Shown: positions 40,426-49,679 of the stretch, piece after piece
How positions within the stretch are numbered: position 1 is the stretch's first letter
How the letters are laid out: each line of letters begins with the position of its first letter
Assembly (NCBI GenBank): GCA_002364005.1
Contig: DEXG01000036.1
Span: forward strand, 1-64,000
DNA from: Phycisphaerales bacterium UBA3190
Lineage (GTDB): Bacteria; Planctomycetota; Phycisphaerae; Phycisphaerales; UBA1924
DNA: 64,000 bases
Direction: 5' to 3'
Position numbers and translations under genes: made by a program
The notes under the pieces: generated by a model
What the model was told of the DNA's origin: nothing
Database searches by the model: none
The model's input: only the letters and a program-made list of their open reading frames with translations

Positions 40426-41913
40426 GTGGCATTGTTTGGCAAGAAGAACAACAACTCCAGCGGCGACGATAGCAACGACGGCACTCCTCCCCCAGAGTCG
40501 TTCTCTCCCAAGAAAGCGAAGACCTTCTTCGACCGCGCCGTCACCGTGCACCAGTCGGGGAGCTACGAGTACGCCATGCAGATGTGGCTCAACGGGCTGC
40601 GTTGGGACCCCAACTCGCTCGAGGGGCTCAATGGCTACCTCAAATCCTCTGAGGTCTTCTCGGTGGAAAATCCCAAGAAGGGCGTGAGCAAAGAAACCAA
40701 GAGCGCGGTCTCAACCAAAGGCGATGTGGGTAAGTTCATCAACGCCCTGCTCGATTTCGGGCTCAAGCGCATGGACACCGGGAACGCGATTAAGGTGACC
40801 GTGGCGGCGGCCAAGCTCAACCTCACCGAGGCCACCACCAAGCTCGGTGAGCACGCCCTCAAGCTCGCCCTCAACGACCCCAAGCCCAAAAAAGACATGT
40901 TCGTCAAGCTGCTCGATGCGTTCGAGTCGGTCAAGGCCTTCAAGCTCGCCGCGGTCGCTGGCGAGAACGCCTGCCGGGTTGACCCTGCTGATGCCGACCT
41001 GCAGCACCGGGTCCGGAACATGCTCGCCCAGAGCACCATGACCAGCGGCGGGTACGACAGCGACGAAAAAGGCGGATTCCGGAAGAATATCCGCGACGCT
41101 GACAAGCAGCTCAAGCTCGAACAGGAAGATTCTGTCGCTAAGACCGAATCGACCAAGGACGCGATCGTCGAACGCACCAAGCAGGAGTTCGAAGAACGCC
41201 CGGACGATCTCCCCTCACTCGAAAAATACGCCAAGGCACTGATCTCACGCGGCAAGGGGCCTGACGAGCTCAAGGCAATGACCCTCCTGAACCAGGCGTT
41301 CAAGAGCACCGGGTCATTCAGGTATCGCAAGCAAGCCGGTGATATCCAGCTCCTCCGCGCTCGGCGGGCGCTCGACAAGATCGAGTCGGCGGCGAAGAAG
41401 TCGCCCGATGATGCCGAAGCACAAGAGAAACTGCAGAAGGCCACCCAGCAGTACCAGAAGCTTCATATTGATGAACTCAAGCTCCAGGTCGAGAACTACC
41501 CGACCGACCTCTCGCTGAAGTACCAACTCGGCGTGAATCTCTACGAGCGAGGCGAGTACAACGACGCGATCGAACAGTTCCAGCTCGCACAGGGCGACCC
41601 CAAAATCAGGCGACATGTGCTCAACCTCATGGGCAAGTCGTTCCGGGCGCTCGGTGGCTGGGAAGACGCCGCGATCACAACCTACGAGCAGGCCCTCGAT
41701 GGGATGACTGACGAAAACTCTGAGCTTGGCCTCGATATCAGATATGGCCTCATGGACGCCCTGGCTGCGAAAGCCAAGAAGGACAACGATCCTGAAGCCG
41801 CTGAAAAGGCCGACAAAATCGCGGCAGGAATTGCCATTCAGCAGTTCAACTACCGCGATGTGCGCGATCGCCGCGAAGAGATCAAGGGCCTGATTACCGA
41901 GCTGAAATCCTAA
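40426..41913 (+). CDS. Tetratricopeptide-repeat protein of unknown function
   Basis: The 495-residue cytoplasmic protein has a low-complexity Asn/Ser/Asp start (KKNNNSSGDDSNDG) and two TPR-like zones: residues 35-190 (for example AVTVHQSGSYEYAMQMWLNG, GENACRVDPADADLQHRVR) and 265-480 (SLEKYAKALISRG, YQLGVNLYERGEYNDAIEQF, LMGKSFRALGGWEDAAITTY). Between them is a highly charged coiled-coil-like linker (DADKQLKLEQEDS). No enzyme motif is present, so a scaffold role is likely. The GTG start has GAGGAG at 40412-40418. It is followed 3 bases later by kdsB. Confidence 0.85.
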   Translation: MALFGKKNNNSSGDDSNDGTPPPESFSPKKAKTFFDRAVTVHQSGSYEYAMQMWLNGLRWDPNSLEGLNGYLKSSEVFSVENPKKGVSKETKSAVSTKGDVGKFINALLDFGLKRMDTGNAIKVTVAAAKLNLTEATTKLGEHALKLALNDPKPKKDMFVKLLDAFESVKAFKLAAVAGENACRVDPADADLQHRVRNMLAQSTMTSGGYDSDEKGGFRKNIRDADKQLKLEQEDSVAKTESTKDAIVERTKQEFEERPDDLPSLEKYAKALISRGKGPDELKAMTLLNQAFKSTGSFRYRKQAGDIQLLRARRALDKIESAAKKSPDDAEAQEKLQKATQQYQKLHIDELKLQVENYPTDLSLKYQLGVNLYERGEYNDAIEQFQLAQGDPKIRRHVLNLMGKSFRALGGWEDAAITTYEQALDGMTDENSELGLDIRYGLMDALAAKAKKDNDPEAAEKADKIAAGIAIQQFNYRDVRDRREEIKGLITELKS

Positions 41914-41916
41914 GCC

Positions 41917-42717
41917 ATGGCGCACCAGGCCATTGCCATCATCCCCGCCCGTCTGGGCTCAACACGATTCCCAGCCAAGGCCCTTGCCCACGAGACTGGT
42001 AAGCCGCTGGTTGTCCATGCCTGCGAGCAGGCAGGCAAGGCATCGTGCGTGTCGCGGGTGGTTGTCGCAACCGATGCCACTGAAATCAAATCAGCAGTCG
42101 AATCTCATGGCTACGAGGCGGTGATGACCAGCCCGGAGCACACCAATGGCACAAGCCGACTCGCCGAATCGGCCCGCCTGCTTGATCTGGGCGACTTGGT
42201 GACCATCGTCAATGTTCAGGGTGACGAACCCGAGATCGAGCCCGAAATCATCGATGGGGCGGTCGCTGCTCTGTGTGAAGGCGAAGGCGGCATCCATGCA
42301 CATACCCGCTTCAAGCCGGCCGTCGGGACCGTCGCGAGCCCCATCGAAAACCTTGCAGATGCGGACGATCCCAACATCGTCAAGGTCGCGATGGGCATTA
42401 TCGAGCCGGATCACGGCATCGCCCAGGCGTTGTACTTCAGCAGAGCCAGCATCCCTTTCAACCGAGATCAAAGCCCAAATGTTCGTTACTTCCGCCATGT
42501 GGGCATTTATGCCTACTCGGTGAAGTCTCTGAACGCGTACATGGCACTGGAAGCAAGCCCGCTGGAACAATCTGAGTCCCTCGAACAGCTCCGCTGGCTC
42601 GAACACGGCCACCAGATCGCGGTCGCCGTCCGCTCCAGCTCACACTCGGGGATCGACACGCCCGAACAATACCGGGCGTTCGTTGAACGCTACCGACAAA
42701 AAAATCATCCGATTTGA
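41917..42717 (+). CDS. kdsB: 3-deoxy-manno-octulosonate cytidylyltransferase
   Basis: KdsB activates KDO as CMP-KDO for the inner core of lipopolysaccharide. The 266-residue product begins AIIPARLGSTRFPAKAL, then VVVATDATEIKSAVESHGYE, NVQGDEPEIEPEIID (metal Asp), FSRASIPFNRD and FRHVGIYAYS, all signature blocks. The gene follows the TPR gene by 3 bases, so it is co-transcribed. With hldD and the LpxH-like protein it indicates a full lipopolysaccharide pathway in this cell. Confidence 0.95.
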   Translation: MAHQAIAIIPARLGSTRFPAKALAHETGKPLVVHACEQAGKASCVSRVVVATDATEIKSAVESHGYEAVMTSPEHTNGTSRLAESARLLDLGDLVTIVNVQGDEPEIEPEIIDGAVAALCEGEGGIHAHTRFKPAVGTVASPIENLADADDPNIVKVAMGIIEPDHGIAQALYFSRASIPFNRDQSPNVRYFRHVGIYAYSVKSLNAYMALEASPLEQSESLEQLRWLEHGHQIAVAVRSSSHSGIDTPEQYRAFVERYRQKNHPI

Positions 42718-42736
42718 ATGCGAGTACCCCGCTCGC

Positions 42737-42766
42737 TTGCACACGGGGTGCCCTCGATGGTACGAT
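42737..42766 (+). promoter_or_regulatory. Promoter of leaderless pyrG
   Basis: TTGCAC (42737-42742), an 18-base spacer and TACGAT (42761-42766) preceded by TGg. The -10 ends 5 bases before the ATG at 42772. This is the best complete -35/-10 pair among the leaderless starts. Confidence 0.6.
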
Positions 42767-42771
42767 CAGGG

Positions 42772-44697
42772 ATGCCCACTCAAAGCGACCCTGCTGACTC
42801 GAAAGACCCATCGCTTCGAACCTCCAAAACCACCGCTCCCGACAGCGGCTCTGATTTGCTCGCCTCGGCCAACGAACGATCGATGGCCGCGTCGGAGTAC
42901 TACTCTCCAATTCCCGACGGCTACAAGAAGGGCAACCACAAGTATGTGGTGATCTTGGGCACCGTCATGTCCGGGCTTGGCAAGGGGATCTTCTCTTCCT
43001 CGATGGCCAAGGTGCTCAAAGACAAGGGCCTGCGTGTCGCTCCCATCAAGTGCGAGGGCTACCTCAACATCGACTCGGGCACCCTGAATCCCTATCGCCA
43101 CGGCGAGGTCTTCGTCCTCGAAGACGGAACCGAGTGCGACATGGACCTGGGCACCTACGAGCGCATGCTCAACCAGAACCTGACCAAACGCAACTTCGTC
43201 ACCTCAGGGCAGATCTACTCCGAGATCCTCGACCGCGAACGCCAGGGCGTGTACCTTGGTCGCGATGTCCAGATGATCCCCCATGTCACCGGCGAGGTGA
43301 AACGCAAGCTCCGCGAACTGGCCCTGCGTGGCGACGGCGAGGGACCGGCCGATGTCGTCTTTGTCGAAGTCGGCGGGACCGTTGGTGACTACGAGAACGG
43401 CTTCTACATCGAGGCCCTGCGTGAGCTGGCTTTCGAGGAAGGCCCCGGGAGCGTCTGCTTCGTGGCACTGACCTATGTCATTGAGCCGCGTGCACTCGGC
43501 GAACAGAAGTCCAAGGCAGCACAGCTTGGTATCAAGCGCCTCATGGAATCGGGCATCCAGCCCCACATGATCGCCTGCCGCGCCGAGAAACCGGCTGATC
43601 CCAAGGTCATGGAAAAGATCGCGATGTTCTCGAATGTCCCGATGAACCGTGTGTTCTCAATGCACGACCGCGATTCGATCTACAAGATCCCCGATGAGAT
43701 GCGTGCAGAGGGACTCGATCGAGAGATCCTGTCCGTTCTGGACCTCCACAACCGCGTCGATGTCCGCATGGAAGACCAGATGCGTCGTCGCTGGGGCTCG
43801 TTTGTTGAGGGGTTGACCGCAGATCCTCAGCACACCGTTCAAATCGCGATCACTGGCAAGTACGCCGAGCTGATGGATGCGTACGCCTCAATCCAGAAAT
43901 CACTCGAACACTGCGCGGCTCACTTCCGCTGCAAGATCGCTCAGGACTGGATCGACACAACCGATATCAGCGACAGCAATGTGGCCCAGCGACTCCAGGA
44001 CATCGATGCCGTCATTGTCCCCGGCGGGTTCGGCTCCCGCGGCGTCGAGGGCAAGATCGCGGTCGTCAAGCACGCCAGAGAAACCGGCCTGCCCTACCTG
44101 GGTATTTGTCTGGGCTTCCAGGTCGCCGTGATCGAGTTTGCTCGCAATGTGCTGGGCATCAAGGACGCCTACTCCACCGAGTTCGACCCGATGTGCGGCT
44201 CCCCCCTCATCTCCGAACTCCCGGAGCAGAAGAAAATCGAAGGCCTCGGCGGCACCATGCGACTCGGTGCCCAGGATGTCCAGATCAAGCCAGACACCCT
44301 CGCCTGCTTCCTTGCCGGCGGAAAAACATCGATCCACGAACGATTCCGTCACCGCTATGAGGTCGACCCAGGATTCATCGAACGGCTTGAGGCCGGCGGC
44401 TTGATCTTCTCCGGGCGACATCCAGAACAGCCCATCATGCAGATCCTCGAGCTGCCCAGTTCGGGCCCAGAGGGGACCATCACCCACCCGTACTTCATCG
44501 GTGCCCAGTTCCATCCGGAACTGACTTCGCGCCCGCTGACGCCGCAGCCCATGTTCATGGGACTCGTCGCGGCAGCCCTCTCCCATCGCTTCCACAGCGA
44601 CGAGAAGGCGTGGAAGAACCTCTTCTCGACCAACCCTGCCTTGCGGACATGGCTCTTCCACAAGAAAAACGGGCAGCCACAGAACTCGGCTCACTGA
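42772..44697 (+). CDS. pyrG: CTP synthase
   Basis: PyrG makes CTP from UTP with glutamine nitrogen. The 641-residue product has the amidoligase domain (ILGTVMSGLGKGIFSSSMAK, KCEGYLNIDSGTLNPY, FVEVGGTVGDYE, RDSIYKIP) and a class I glutaminase domain (IVPGGFGSRG, LGICLGFQVAVIE with the Cys, HPELTSRP with the His-Glu). About 60 N-terminal residues rich in Ser, Thr and Asp precede the core. The start is chosen from the promoter; ATGs at 42718 and 42883 are alternatives. The gene ends 7 bases inside the convergent gene. Confidence 0.93.
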   Translation: MPTQSDPADSKDPSLRTSKTTAPDSGSDLLASANERSMAASEYYSPIPDGYKKGNHKYVVILGTVMSGLGKGIFSSSMAKVLKDKGLRVAPIKCEGYLNIDSGTLNPYRHGEVFVLEDGTECDMDLGTYERMLNQNLTKRNFVTSGQIYSEILDRERQGVYLGRDVQMIPHVTGEVKRKLRELALRGDGEGPADVVFVEVGGTVGDYENGFYIEALRELAFEEGPGSVCFVALTYVIEPRALGEQKSKAAQLGIKRLMESGIQPHMIACRAEKPADPKVMEKIAMFSNVPMNRVFSMHDRDSIYKIPDEMRAEGLDREILSVLDLHNRVDVRMEDQMRRRWGSFVEGLTADPQHTVQIAITGKYAELMDAYASIQKSLEHCAAHFRCKIAQDWIDTTDISDSNVAQRLQDIDAVIVPGGFGSRGVEGKIAVVKHARETGLPYLGICLGFQVAVIEFARNVLGIKDAYSTEFDPMCGSPLISELPEQKKIEGLGGTMRLGAQDVQIKPDTLACFLAGGKTSIHERFRHRYEVDPGFIERLEAGGLIFSGRHPEQPIMQILELPSSGPEGTITHPYFIGAQFHPELTSRPLTPQPMFMGLVAAALSHRFHSDEKAWKNLFSTNPALRTWLFHKKNGQPQNSAH

Positions 44698-45356
44698 GCC
44701 GATGCTTCAAGCATCTGAGCCGCGTTGTGTAGGATCATCGCGCTGAGCAGATCGGGCTTGCCAAAGTTGATGCAGGCATTGTGCAGCAGTGTCTGGGCAT
44801 GGAGTTGGGCGGTCTGTGCCACCGACTCGTCTGTATCGCAAAATGACAACTGCAAAAACACGGGCAGCCCCCAGGGGCGATTGATCGCGTTGTCGGGTTG
44901 CAGCTCTTGGATGTGCCAGCGTGCGGCATCAAGGGCCCGCTGACGCAAGCTCATACCACCATCCCGCATGCTCAGTGCCCAGAATGCGTGCAGCGCCCCG
45001 AGTTCAACCATCGTTCGATATTCGATGGCCAGCGAATCCGGATCGGGCAGCAGCCCATCGATTGGTGCGATCAGCCCCGCCGGGAGCGGCTCGCACCGGG
45101 CAACACACCACCAGAGCCGTTCATCGAGACCCATCGCCTCCGAATCGCGCTCCATGGGCACAGTGACGCCGAGCATATGACACAGGAATGGGCGGTCGCT
45201 GGCGCGTCGATTCCCGAACTCATCACGGAAGGTCTCGATGTATTCAGCCCGCACAGCCGGCGGGGCCTCGAATGGGACGCCCTTGAGCACCGGACGCGTC
45301 AACGCTTCAAGGTGCTTGATCCAGCGCGAACGATCATGAGTCAGACTGGGTGCCAT
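44691..45356 (-). CDS. Hypothetical helical protein
   Basis: I do not recognise this 221-residue protein. It appears mainly alpha-helical, without signal peptide or membrane segment; WIKHLEALTRPVLKGVPFEA, ALHAFWALSMRDGG and DAARWHIQELQPDNA are the best-looking helices, and there is a Cys-rich WWCVARCEPLP stretch. The start ATG at 45356 has a -10 box 5 bases upstream and no ribosome-binding site; the open frame continues upstream but only as a shadow of panC. It converges on pyrG with a 7-base overlap and diverges from panC, whose start is 42 bases away. Confidence 0.75.
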   Translation of the reverse strand: MAPSLTHDRSRWIKHLEALTRPVLKGVPFEAPPAVRAEYIETFRDEFGNRRASDRPFLCHMLGVTVPMERDSEAMGLDERLWWCVARCEPLPAGLIAPIDGLLPDPDSLAIEYRTMVELGALHAFWALSMRDGGMSLRQRALDAARWHIQELQPDNAINRPWGLPVFLQLSFCDTDESVAQTAQLHAQTLLHNACINFGKPDLLSAMILHNAAQMLEASAQ

Positions 45357-45361
45357 GAGCG

Positions 45362-45367
45362 ATCGTA
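45362..45367 (-). promoter_or_regulatory. -10 box for the hypothetical gene ending at 44691
   Basis: On the minus strand TACGAT is followed by CGCTC and the ATG at 45356. It sits 18 bases from the divergent -10 box of panC. Confidence 0.5.
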
Positions 45368-45385
45368 GACGCGACGCACCCGCGC

Positions 45386-45391
45386 TACACT
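45386..45391 (+). promoter_or_regulatory. -10 box for leaderless panC
   Basis: TACACT is followed by 7 bases and the ATG at 45399. An out-of-frame ATG at 45394 lies in the gap, so the true transcription start may decide which ATG is used. Confidence 0.5.
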
Positions 45392-45398
45392 CCATGCC

Positions 45399-46247
45399 AT
45401 GCGTGTGCTCAACACCCCAGATCACGATCTGACCCGCGGCTGTGTCCTCGTACCCACGATGGGGGCCCTGCATGGAGGGCATGCCTCGCTGATCACGGCA
45501 GCCGCCCGACGGGCCAGGATCGAGGGGGTCCCCTCGGCGGTCTCGATCTTCGTCAATCCCAAGCAGTTCAACGACCCTGAAGACTTCAACCGCTATCCCG
45601 ACCGCCTCGACGACGACCTGGCGATGTGTGAGCGGGCGGGCGTGGACATTGTCTTTCATCCACCAGTCGATGTGGTCTACCCGCCCGGCGAGGATGTGAC
45701 GGGCGATGTCATCATCCCCGATATCGCCAGCAAGCCCGGGCTTGAGGACACCTATCGCCCGGGCCACTTCGCGGGCGTATGCCAGGTGGTCTCGCGTCTG
45801 TTCGATCTCTGCCAGCCCTCGGCCGCGGTCTTTGGCGAGAAGGACTGGCAGCAGCTCCAATGCGTACGAACGATGAGCAAGCTTCAGGGACGCGACCTGC
45901 AAATCATCCCCGCCGAGACGGTCCGCGAGGCGTCCGGGCTGGCGATGAGTTCTCGCAACCTGAACCTGACGCCCGAGGCCCGAGCCCAGGCGGTCGCGAT
46001 CAGCCAGGCGCTATTCGCCAGTTCAAAGATGTCGACCCCCGAGCAGGGGGAATCGCTCATGCACGACATCCTGAGCAAAGGCGGCATCGAACCCGAATAC
46101 GCCGCCATCCGCCCGGCTGAGACGCTGATGCCCGTCGCTGACCCGAGCCTTCGTCCCACCGTCCCGTGCCGGGCCCTGATCGCGGCCAAAGTGGGGGGGG
46201 TACGCCTGATCGACAACGCCCCGTGGACGCCAATCGCATACGCTTAA
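45399..46247 (+). CDS. panC: Pantothenate synthetase
   Basis: PanC joins pantoate and beta-alanine to make pantothenate, using ATP. The 282-residue product has the nucleotidyltransferase motifs VPTMGALHGGHASLI (HxGH), SIFVNPKQFNDPEDFNRYP, GHFAGVCQVVSRLF, VFGEKDWQQLQ and GLAMSSRNLNL (KMSKS-like). The length fits the family. The start follows the leaderless promoter. panB and panD are not adjacent. The gene is divergent from the hypothetical gene at 44691 and is followed 34 bases later by gcvT. Confidence 0.95.
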   Translation: MRVLNTPDHDLTRGCVLVPTMGALHGGHASLITAAARRARIEGVPSAVSIFVNPKQFNDPEDFNRYPDRLDDDLAMCERAGVDIVFHPPVDVVYPPGEDVTGDVIIPDIASKPGLEDTYRPGHFAGVCQVVSRLFDLCQPSAAVFGEKDWQQLQCVRTMSKLQGRDLQIIPAETVREASGLAMSSRNLNLTPEARAQAVAISQALFASSKMSTPEQGESLMHDILSKGGIEPEYAAIRPAETLMPVADPSLRPTVPCRALIAAKVGGVRLIDNAPWTPIAYA

Positions 46248-46281
46248 CCTTGTCCATTTCACCCTTGAATCGAGAGAATCG

Positions 46282-47421
46282 ATGACCCAGAACGCCACGC
46301 TCAAGCAGTCCCCGCTCGCCCAGTACCACGCCGACTACCACGCGCAGATGGTGGAGTACGCTGGCTGGGAAATGCCCATCAAGTATGAGACCTCGATCAA
46401 GGATGAGCACGAGCAGACCCGCAACTCCGGCGGCATCTTCGATGTCTCCCACATGGGGCGTCTCACCTTCAAGGGCAAGGACGCGATCCGTTTGCTCGAG
46501 CACACCTGTTCACGCAAGATCGGGTCGATGCAAGAGGGCCAGTGTCGCTACGGGCTGATCTGCAACGAACAGGGCGGCGTGCTGGACGATGTCATCGTCA
46601 ACCGCATGGGCGAAAAGGAACTGCTCGTCGTGGTCAACGCATCGAACCGCGACAAGATCATCGGGCACATGAACAGTGTGATCGCCGATCGTGGATTCGA
46701 TGTCAAAATGGAAGACCGCACCGAGAAGACCGCGATGATCGCCATCCAAGGCCCCAAGGTCATGGAACTCATCGGCAAGGTCTCCTCGGAGATCCAAGAC
46801 CTCAAACGCTACCGCTTCCTTGTCAAGAACCTGATGATCGCCAAGGTGATCGTGGCCCGCACCGGATACACCGGTGAGGACGGGGTTGAGGTCATCATGC
46901 CCTCCTCCATCGTCAAGATGGCCATCAGCATGCTCATGAAGGAGATGGGCGACGAGGAAGCCCAAGAGATGCTCAAGCCCTGCGGACTCGGTGCTCGTGA
47001 CACCCTCCGCCTCGAGGCCGGCATGCCCCTCTACGGGCACGAGCTGGGCGAAGACATCAACGCCCTCTCCTGCGGCATCGACTTCGCCATCGCGCTCGAC
47101 AAATCGGTCGAGAACGAGGGCGAAACCTTCATCGGCCAGGAAGCGCTGCTCAAGACCCGCGACGCGGGCGGGCCAGCAACCAAGCTCGTGGGATTCGAAA
47201 TCGATTCCAAACGAACACCGCGTCAGGGCATGCCCATCTTGCTTGATGGCACCCAGGTCGGGACCGTCACCTCGGGCTGTGCCTCACCGACACTGGGCAA
47301 ATCGATCGCGATGGGCTTTGTCCCCAGCGACAAGACCGAGGTTGGTACGAAGTTCGAAATCGATGCTGGGCGGGCGACACTGCCTGCCAGCATCGTGAAG
47401 CTGCCGTTCTACAAGCGTTGA
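46282..47421 (+). CDS. gcvT: Aminomethyltransferase (glycine cleavage T protein)
   Basis: GcvT takes the aminomethyl group from the H protein and passes the carbon to tetrahydrofolate, releasing ammonia. The 379-residue product has EYAGWEMPIKYE, GGIFDVSHMGRL, YGLICNEQGGVLDDVIVNR, ARTGYTGEDGVEV (with the key Asp) and GARDTLRLEAGMPLYGHEL, all family hallmarks, and a C-terminal domain with GCASPTLGKSIAMGFV. gcvH and gcvP are elsewhere. AGAGAG lies a few bases before the ATG. It converges on phoU with an 18-base gap and no terminator seen. Confidence 0.95.
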   Translation: MTQNATLKQSPLAQYHADYHAQMVEYAGWEMPIKYETSIKDEHEQTRNSGGIFDVSHMGRLTFKGKDAIRLLEHTCSRKIGSMQEGQCRYGLICNEQGGVLDDVIVNRMGEKELLVVVNASNRDKIIGHMNSVIADRGFDVKMEDRTEKTAMIAIQGPKVMELIGKVSSEIQDLKRYRFLVKNLMIAKVIVARTGYTGEDGVEVIMPSSIVKMAISMLMKEMGDEEAQEMLKPCGLGARDTLRLEAGMPLYGHELGEDINALSCGIDFAIALDKSVENEGETFIGQEALLKTRDAGGPATKLVGFEIDSKRTPRQGMPILLDGTQVGTVTSGCASPTLGKSIAMGFVPSDKTEVGTKFEIDAGRATLPASIVKLPFYKR

Positions 47422-47439
47422 TCAGGTTCCGGGCGTCGT

Positions 47440-48174
47440 TTAGACGGAACCATCGATGTCTTTGGCACTCAGGCCTGGCAGATCCTGCTCAATCCATCCC
47501 GCATCGGTATGGCGCACAATCGTGCCGGTCGCCTCGTAAATCACCTGCTCAGCGACATTTGAACAGTGATCACCCATGATCACCGCCTGATTGATAATCG
47601 CGTGCAGATCGAACGCGGTATCCACCGCCATGCGTCCGTCAGCGACCCTGGTCTCAGCATCTCGGGAGATCAACTCGTGAAAAGCCAGTGTGTTCCCCTC
47701 ACTTGCCAGGACCGTCTTCGCCCTGATCGCATCGACTTCGCCGAAAGCCCGCACGGTCTCACGAAGAACTGCCACGATTGAGTTCGTCATCACACGCGTG
47801 GTCTTTGGGAACAGCGATTCCCGCTCGCCCAACGCGATCACTCGGGCTGCGATGGCACTGGCAGCGTCTGCGACGCGTTCAAGCTCGTTGTTGACTTTCA
47901 CGATCGTGAGCAGGCTGCGAATCTGACCCGCTTCGACCGGGCAGGTGTATTGCGCTGCCCGGGTCATCAGATCGACCGCTTCCCGTTCGATCTCGATGTC
48001 AGCCTGGTCAACCTCGTCGTCCCGCGAAATCAGCACACGGGCCTTTTCGGTATCCCGATCGAAAATGGTCGTGAAGACCTGCTCCACAAGATCAGACACG
48101 AGATGGCCCTGCCCGACGAGGCGGGAGCGGATCTGGCTGACTCGGTCACTGAACTGGTCTGGGCTGATCGACAT
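47440..48174 (-). CDS. phoU: PhoU-type phosphate signalling regulator
   Basis: PhoU tempers the PhoR-PhoB response and PstSCAB phosphate uptake. The 244-residue all-helical product holds two three-helix PhoU repeats: residues 20-110 (ARVLISRDDEVDQADIEIER, LTIVKVNNELERVADAA) and 120-225 (TLAFHELISRDAE, DLHAIINQAVIMGDHCSNVAE). The E-x3-D-R-like metal motifs appear as NELERVAD and GDHCSNVAE; the second lacks the usual ER pair. A GAGGGA box lies 4-5 bases before the ATG at 48174. No phosphate-transport genes are next to it. Confidence 0.88.
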   Translation of the reverse strand: MSISPDQFSDRVSQIRSRLVGQGHLVSDLVEQVFTTIFDRDTEKARVLISRDDEVDQADIEIEREAVDLMTRAAQYTCPVEAGQIRSLLTIVKVNNELERVADAASAIAARVIALGERESLFPKTTRVMTNSIVAVLRETVRAFGEVDAIRAKTVLASEGNTLAFHELISRDAETRVADGRMAVDTAFDLHAIINQAVIMGDHCSNVAEQVIYEATGTIVRHTDAGWIEQDLPGLSAKDIDGSV

Positions 48175-48307
48175 ACATTCCCTCAAGCAGCTGGGCTCAT
48201 GCGGTGAGGATTATCGCCACCTTACCCGATCGTGTCTCGACATGCGCCGTTCTGGAGCTATCGTTTCAACATTCACGAAAGCACATCCCCAAACCGGAGC
48301 ATCGCAC

Positions 48308-49606
48308 ATGCCCTTTGACATCGACCTCATCCACGCCCGACAGATCATCGATTCCCGAGGCAACCCGACCGTAGAAGTCGATGTGGTCCTCGATTCAGGC
48401 ATCGTCGGGCGTGCCGCGGTCCCCTCCGGGGCATCGACAGGTGAATCCGAAGCCGTTGAACTCCGCGATGGCGGGGATGTCTGGATGGGCAAAGGCGTGG
48501 CCAAAGCCGTCGAAAATGTCAACGACCAGATCGCCAGAGCCGTCGAAGGCATGGACGCACGCGATCAGGAGGGCATCGACGCGACCATGATCGAGTTCGA
48601 CGGCACCAGCAACAAGTCCAATCTCGGTGCAAACGCGACCCTCGGGGTCTCCATGGCCGTCGCCCGGGCCGCGGCAGAGGCCTCCGGGCTCCCGCTCTAC
48701 CGGTACCTTGGCGGGTCGTCGGCCAAGACCCTGCCCGTCCCCATGCTCAACATCCTCAACGGGGGCAAGCATGCCGACAACACCGTGGACTTCCAGGAGT
48801 TTATGATCCAGCCGTGGGGCTTCGATGACTTCGGCCTTGCCATGCGGGCCGGCGTTGAAATCTACCACACGCTCAAATCGGTGCTAAAGAAGAACAAGAT
48901 GTCCACCGCCGTGGGTGACGAGGGCGGCTTTGCCCCCAATCTTAAGGACAACGAGGACGCCCTGAAGGTCATCGAGGAAGCCGTCGACAAGGCCGGCTAC
49001 AAGTGGGGCGAGGAAATCTTCGTCGCACTCGACCCGGCCACCAGCGAACTCTGGAACGAGGCCGAGAAGGACGGCAAGAAGGGCTACAAGTTCTTCAGCT
49101 CCACAGAAGAGATCGTCTCCACTGACGACATGATCGCCATGTGGGCCGACTGGTGCGACAAGTACCCGATCCGCTCCATCGAGGACGGGCTGGCTGAAAA
49201 CGACTGGGAGGGCTGGTCCAAGCTCACCGCAAAGCTTGGCGACAAGGTGCAGATCGTTGGCGACGACCTCTTCGTGACCAACAAGAAGTTCGTTGAACGC
49301 GGCGTCGCGGAGAAAGCCGCCAACGCGGTCCTCGTCAAGGTCAACCAGATCGGTACGCTCAGCGAGACCTTCGACGCGGTCAACTATGCCATGAGCAACC
49401 GCTTCTCCTGCGTGCTCTCTCACCGCTCGGGCGAGACCGAGGACAGCACCATCGCCGACATCGCCGTCGCAACCAACTGCGGCCAGATCAAGACCGGCGC
49501 CCCGTGCCGAAGCGATCGCAACGCCAAGTACAACCAGCTGATTCGCATTGCCGAAGAACTGGGCGACAACGCTGAGTACGGCTCAAGCACTTGGTGGCGT
49601 TCATAA
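48308..49606 (+). CDS. eno: Enolase
   Basis: Enolase converts 2-phosphoglycerate to phosphoenolpyruvate with two magnesium ions. The 432-residue product has all family marks: ARQIIDSRGNPTVEVD, PSGASTGESEAVELRDG, GDEGGFAPN, SIEDGLAENDW, LVKVNQIGTLSE and SHRSGETEDSTIADIAVATN. The GAPCRSDR form near the C-terminus replaces the usual GAPCRSER. The start is ATG 48308; the upstream open frame is a phoU shadow. A terminator follows. It diverges from phoU, with about 130 bases between starts. Confidence 0.98.
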   Translation: MPFDIDLIHARQIIDSRGNPTVEVDVVLDSGIVGRAAVPSGASTGESEAVELRDGGDVWMGKGVAKAVENVNDQIARAVEGMDARDQEGIDATMIEFDGTSNKSNLGANATLGVSMAVARAAAEASGLPLYRYLGGSSAKTLPVPMLNILNGGKHADNTVDFQEFMIQPWGFDDFGLAMRAGVEIYHTLKSVLKKNKMSTAVGDEGGFAPNLKDNEDALKVIEEAVDKAGYKWGEEIFVALDPATSELWNEAEKDGKKGYKFFSSTEEIVSTDDMIAMWADWCDKYPIRSIEDGLAENDWEGWSKLTAKLGDKVQIVGDDLFVTNKKFVERGVAEKAANAVLVKVNQIGTLSETFDAVNYAMSNRFSCVLSHRSGETEDSTIADIAVATNCGQIKTGAPCRSDRNAKYNQLIRIAEELGDNAEYGSSTWWRS

Positions 49607-49646
49607 CGCCTGCGCAGAGCCGCCCGTTATAGATAACAATCAACAC

Positions 49647-49679
49647 AAAAACACCCACCCAAACGGGTGCGTGTTTTTC
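49647..49679 (+). terminator. Intrinsic terminator after eno
   Basis: AAAACACCCACCC pairs with GGGTGCGTGTTTT across an AAAC loop with one internal C-C mismatch, followed by TTTTTC. Confidence 0.8.

Noticed and set aside
45357..45902. Long N-terminal extension of the hypothetical gene, antisense to panC
   Set aside because: The extension lies antisense to a certain gene, and the start at 45356 has its own promoter-like box.
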